A stretch of 64,000 nucleotides of DNA from Candidula unifasciata (taxonomy: Eukaryota > Mollusca > Gastropoda > Stylommatophora > Geomitridae), in contig CAJHNH020007001.1 of NCBI GenBank assembly GCA_905116865.2, positions 310,001-374,000 of the forward strand, given 5' to 3'. Position numbers and translations under genes: made by a program. The notes beneath the pieces are model-generated. The model did not search any database and was not told where the DNA came from. It saw only the letters and a program-made list of their open reading frames with translations. This document shows positions 62,110 through 64,000 of this stretch, piece by piece (position 1 is the stretch's first letter; every line of letters starts with the position of its first letter).

Positions 62110-63845
62110 GACGAGGGCCTAAACAGAATTCGTTTTTCATGAAATGAAATACTTCGGCCGTAGTAAACTAAACAATGGTTTGGGTCACGATCATCTTCAG
62201 CTTTGAAGAAGAAAAAAAAAAGAACAAACAATTAACACGTTCAGCCAGCATCCCGGAAACGTGGAGCTTTAGGTTATAATTGTGACTAGATTATGTGCGC
62301 CAGATAAAATGGATAGCATTGCACGCCACCTATAGCCCTGGAAAAAAAACTCCTACAGTGTTGATGCGATCAAAGAAGGCAGACCCAAATAGTGTCCCGC
62401 CCGGCGATGAGGTCGTCTACCGGCAGACCAATGGGTGACCCGGTCGCTGACGCAATGTTTTGGAGAGACTAGTGATGGAGACAGAGAGCCTGCAGCCGGG
62501 GGTTTAAGCACCATGAGCCCCCCCCCCCCCCCCCAACCACCCCCACCCCCTAACAAAATATTATAGGAGGAAGACTCACCTTATTTCCTTTAAATTTGTA
62601 AAGATACAAAACCGAACGAAAAGTATATTAGCAAGCTTCACAATATAACAAATACAAAGAGAACGTGAACGTTGCGGCTATGGGGTCTTCATCAGCACAT
62701 ACATTAAAAATGGTAAAAGTGTTAAGTTTGGAGTCTAGAGTAACCATACGCAGCGTTTTCACCGGGAAGGTCCCATTTTTTATTTGTGTCCCGACCGTCC
62801 AGTCAATAAGCGCATATTGTCCCGTTTTATAGAAATCTTAGAATTAGCTGGCGAACAGAACATTCACTTATAGTCATAGGTGTAGACATTGTTGCATTTC
62901 ATAGTCTCAGATACTTTTTTGAAAGTGACTGAAATATGTTGATGAAATTTTTATTGTGGCATTTCTTTCAGACTATTTAAAGAGCAAAATGTCCCGTTTA
63001 TTTCTTGGCGACAATAGCTCGGGTTACAATACCCATCGTATCGTGTCGTAAAAATCAAACAAATCCCCAGCGTAGTCCTTTTTTTTTAGCTGCCTGAAGG
63101 CCTGTTTTATCAAGGATGGTCCTTTGCTATCTTATTTAGTTCTGTTCCTATGTGGTGTGCAATTACACCTAAGATTGTTCCTTTGTTGCCTAGGTTCGAT
63201 GCAGGTTTTAAGGGTCCTGATTCCTGGCTTTAGCTGGCTGTCCCCTGGCCGTTGCACTGATCATCTGTTCGAGCAACTAGGCAGTCCCCAGTCGAACTAC
63301 TACGAAGCAAGCAGTCCTGCAAACTGAGCGTCCAAAACAAGGCCCCATTCAGGACGACTGTCACAATCTACTTGTTGTGCGCAGCCGTTTGTTTCAATAA
63401 GTAGAGGAGGTAACAGATTTGCAAAAAAAAAAAAAATTTAGAACGCCCGAAGGTGCCAAGAAATTTTATAGGTAGGTCAGAAGATGGGGAGAGACAGATA
63501 GATAGCTTGCTAGGTTGAGAGAGAGGTCCCTTGTGCTTTAAGCTTCTGGTGGGATGAGGCTCTATGCAATGCCTGCCCTTCGTACAATACCCACGTTCAC
63601 CTGCAGTTTTTAATTCTACCAGCCGAGGTCACGATAAAACCACCGAGGACCGAGTAATTGACCCTTTCACCCCAGCAACCTAAAAGAAGGTAGGTGGAAT
63701 TCAGCTGACTTGTTTATGGTGTCCCGTTAGAACGGAAATTTTTAGTGGAAAGTTTTGTTTTCAACTCAAGGTCACCATAATTAAACTGCCCCATTCCCTC
63801 TCCTCCTCCACAAACATGAATAGCAGTTTGTTTTGTTTTTGCTTA
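62110..63845. other. No gene recognised
   Basis: Mixed-composition sequence upstream of gene 2 with a C-run near 62520. Open frames are short and without known motifs. Confidence 0.5.
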
Positions 63846-63849
63846 AAAA

Positions 63850-63956
63850 ATAAGGTGAAGGACACCTTTCTACGCCTTCGGGCACATTGGGCACATAGTA
63901 AACCTATATTTTATCGACCAATCGGCACTCAGTGGGTGATATGGTAAACATTGTGG
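63850..63956 (-). mobile_element. SINE family A, 3' half at window edge
   Basis: aaggacacctttctacgcct, tatcgaccaatcggcactca, gtgggtgatatggtaaacat. Confidence 0.75.
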
Positions 63957-64000
63957 CCTCCTCTGTTTTCGCTTATCTATATACCCTTTCAGTTTTGTAA

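Overview
This is a metazoan nuclear genomic window with long AT-rich introns, very short exons with GT-AG borders, many dispersed retroposons and expanded microsatellites. The galectin family, the spread of RTE/I-like LINE relics and the tRNA-headed SINEs would suit a mollusc or another spiralian. That placement is inference with low confidence, because no lineage-specific marker was recognised.

The host genes are two convergent (tail-to-tail) galectin paralogues. Gene 1 (+ strand) enters from the left edge. Its exons are 115-165, 2227-2262, 5187-5243, 6341-6429, 8139-8355 and 12264-12380 (stop), giving 188 residues of a proline-rich stalk plus a C-terminal carbohydrate-recognition domain (CRD). 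Gene 2 (- strand) fills most of the rest, from a candidate ATG exon at 60562-60567 to a stop at 19756. Seventeen exons splice in one open frame of 421 codons. They encode an N-terminal CRD (exons 2-4), a 142-residue linker of Y-P-A-G-G-type repeats encoded by ten small phase 0-0 exons of 21-87 nt, and a C-terminal CRD whose three exons are 89, 217 and 117 nt, exactly the lengths in gene 1. The protein would combine the tandem-repeat galectin layout with a galectin-3-like Pro/Gly/Tyr low-complexity segment placed between the CRDs. This modular linker is the most interesting feature of the window.

The rest is mobile and repetitive DNA, mostly inside introns. It includes: (i) truncated non-LTR retrotransposons, with RT palm/thumb pieces at 9960-10950, 20636-21505, 28440-29760 and 30208-30919 and a recurrent RNase H family at about 15005, 42135, 43705, 50010 and 53415; (ii) a tRNA-headed SINE (family A, more than ten copies); (iii) a ~293-bp SINE-like retroposon with a (GAA)n tail (family D, about a dozen copies, one with a perfect 14-bp target duplication); (iv) lower-copy SINEs G, H and I; (v) TTAA-flanked inverted-repeat elements (three 145-146 bp copies and one of 728 bp); (vi) a 313-bp element with ~90-bp inverted termini, an 8-bp target duplication and TTAGGG-like repeats inside; and (vii) minisatellites with units of 14, 38, 54, 56 and 70 bp. 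The 70-bp array is built from copies of a gene 2 exon/intron junction. Exon calls rest on splice consensus, frame continuity and paralogue agreement; transcript evidence was not available.
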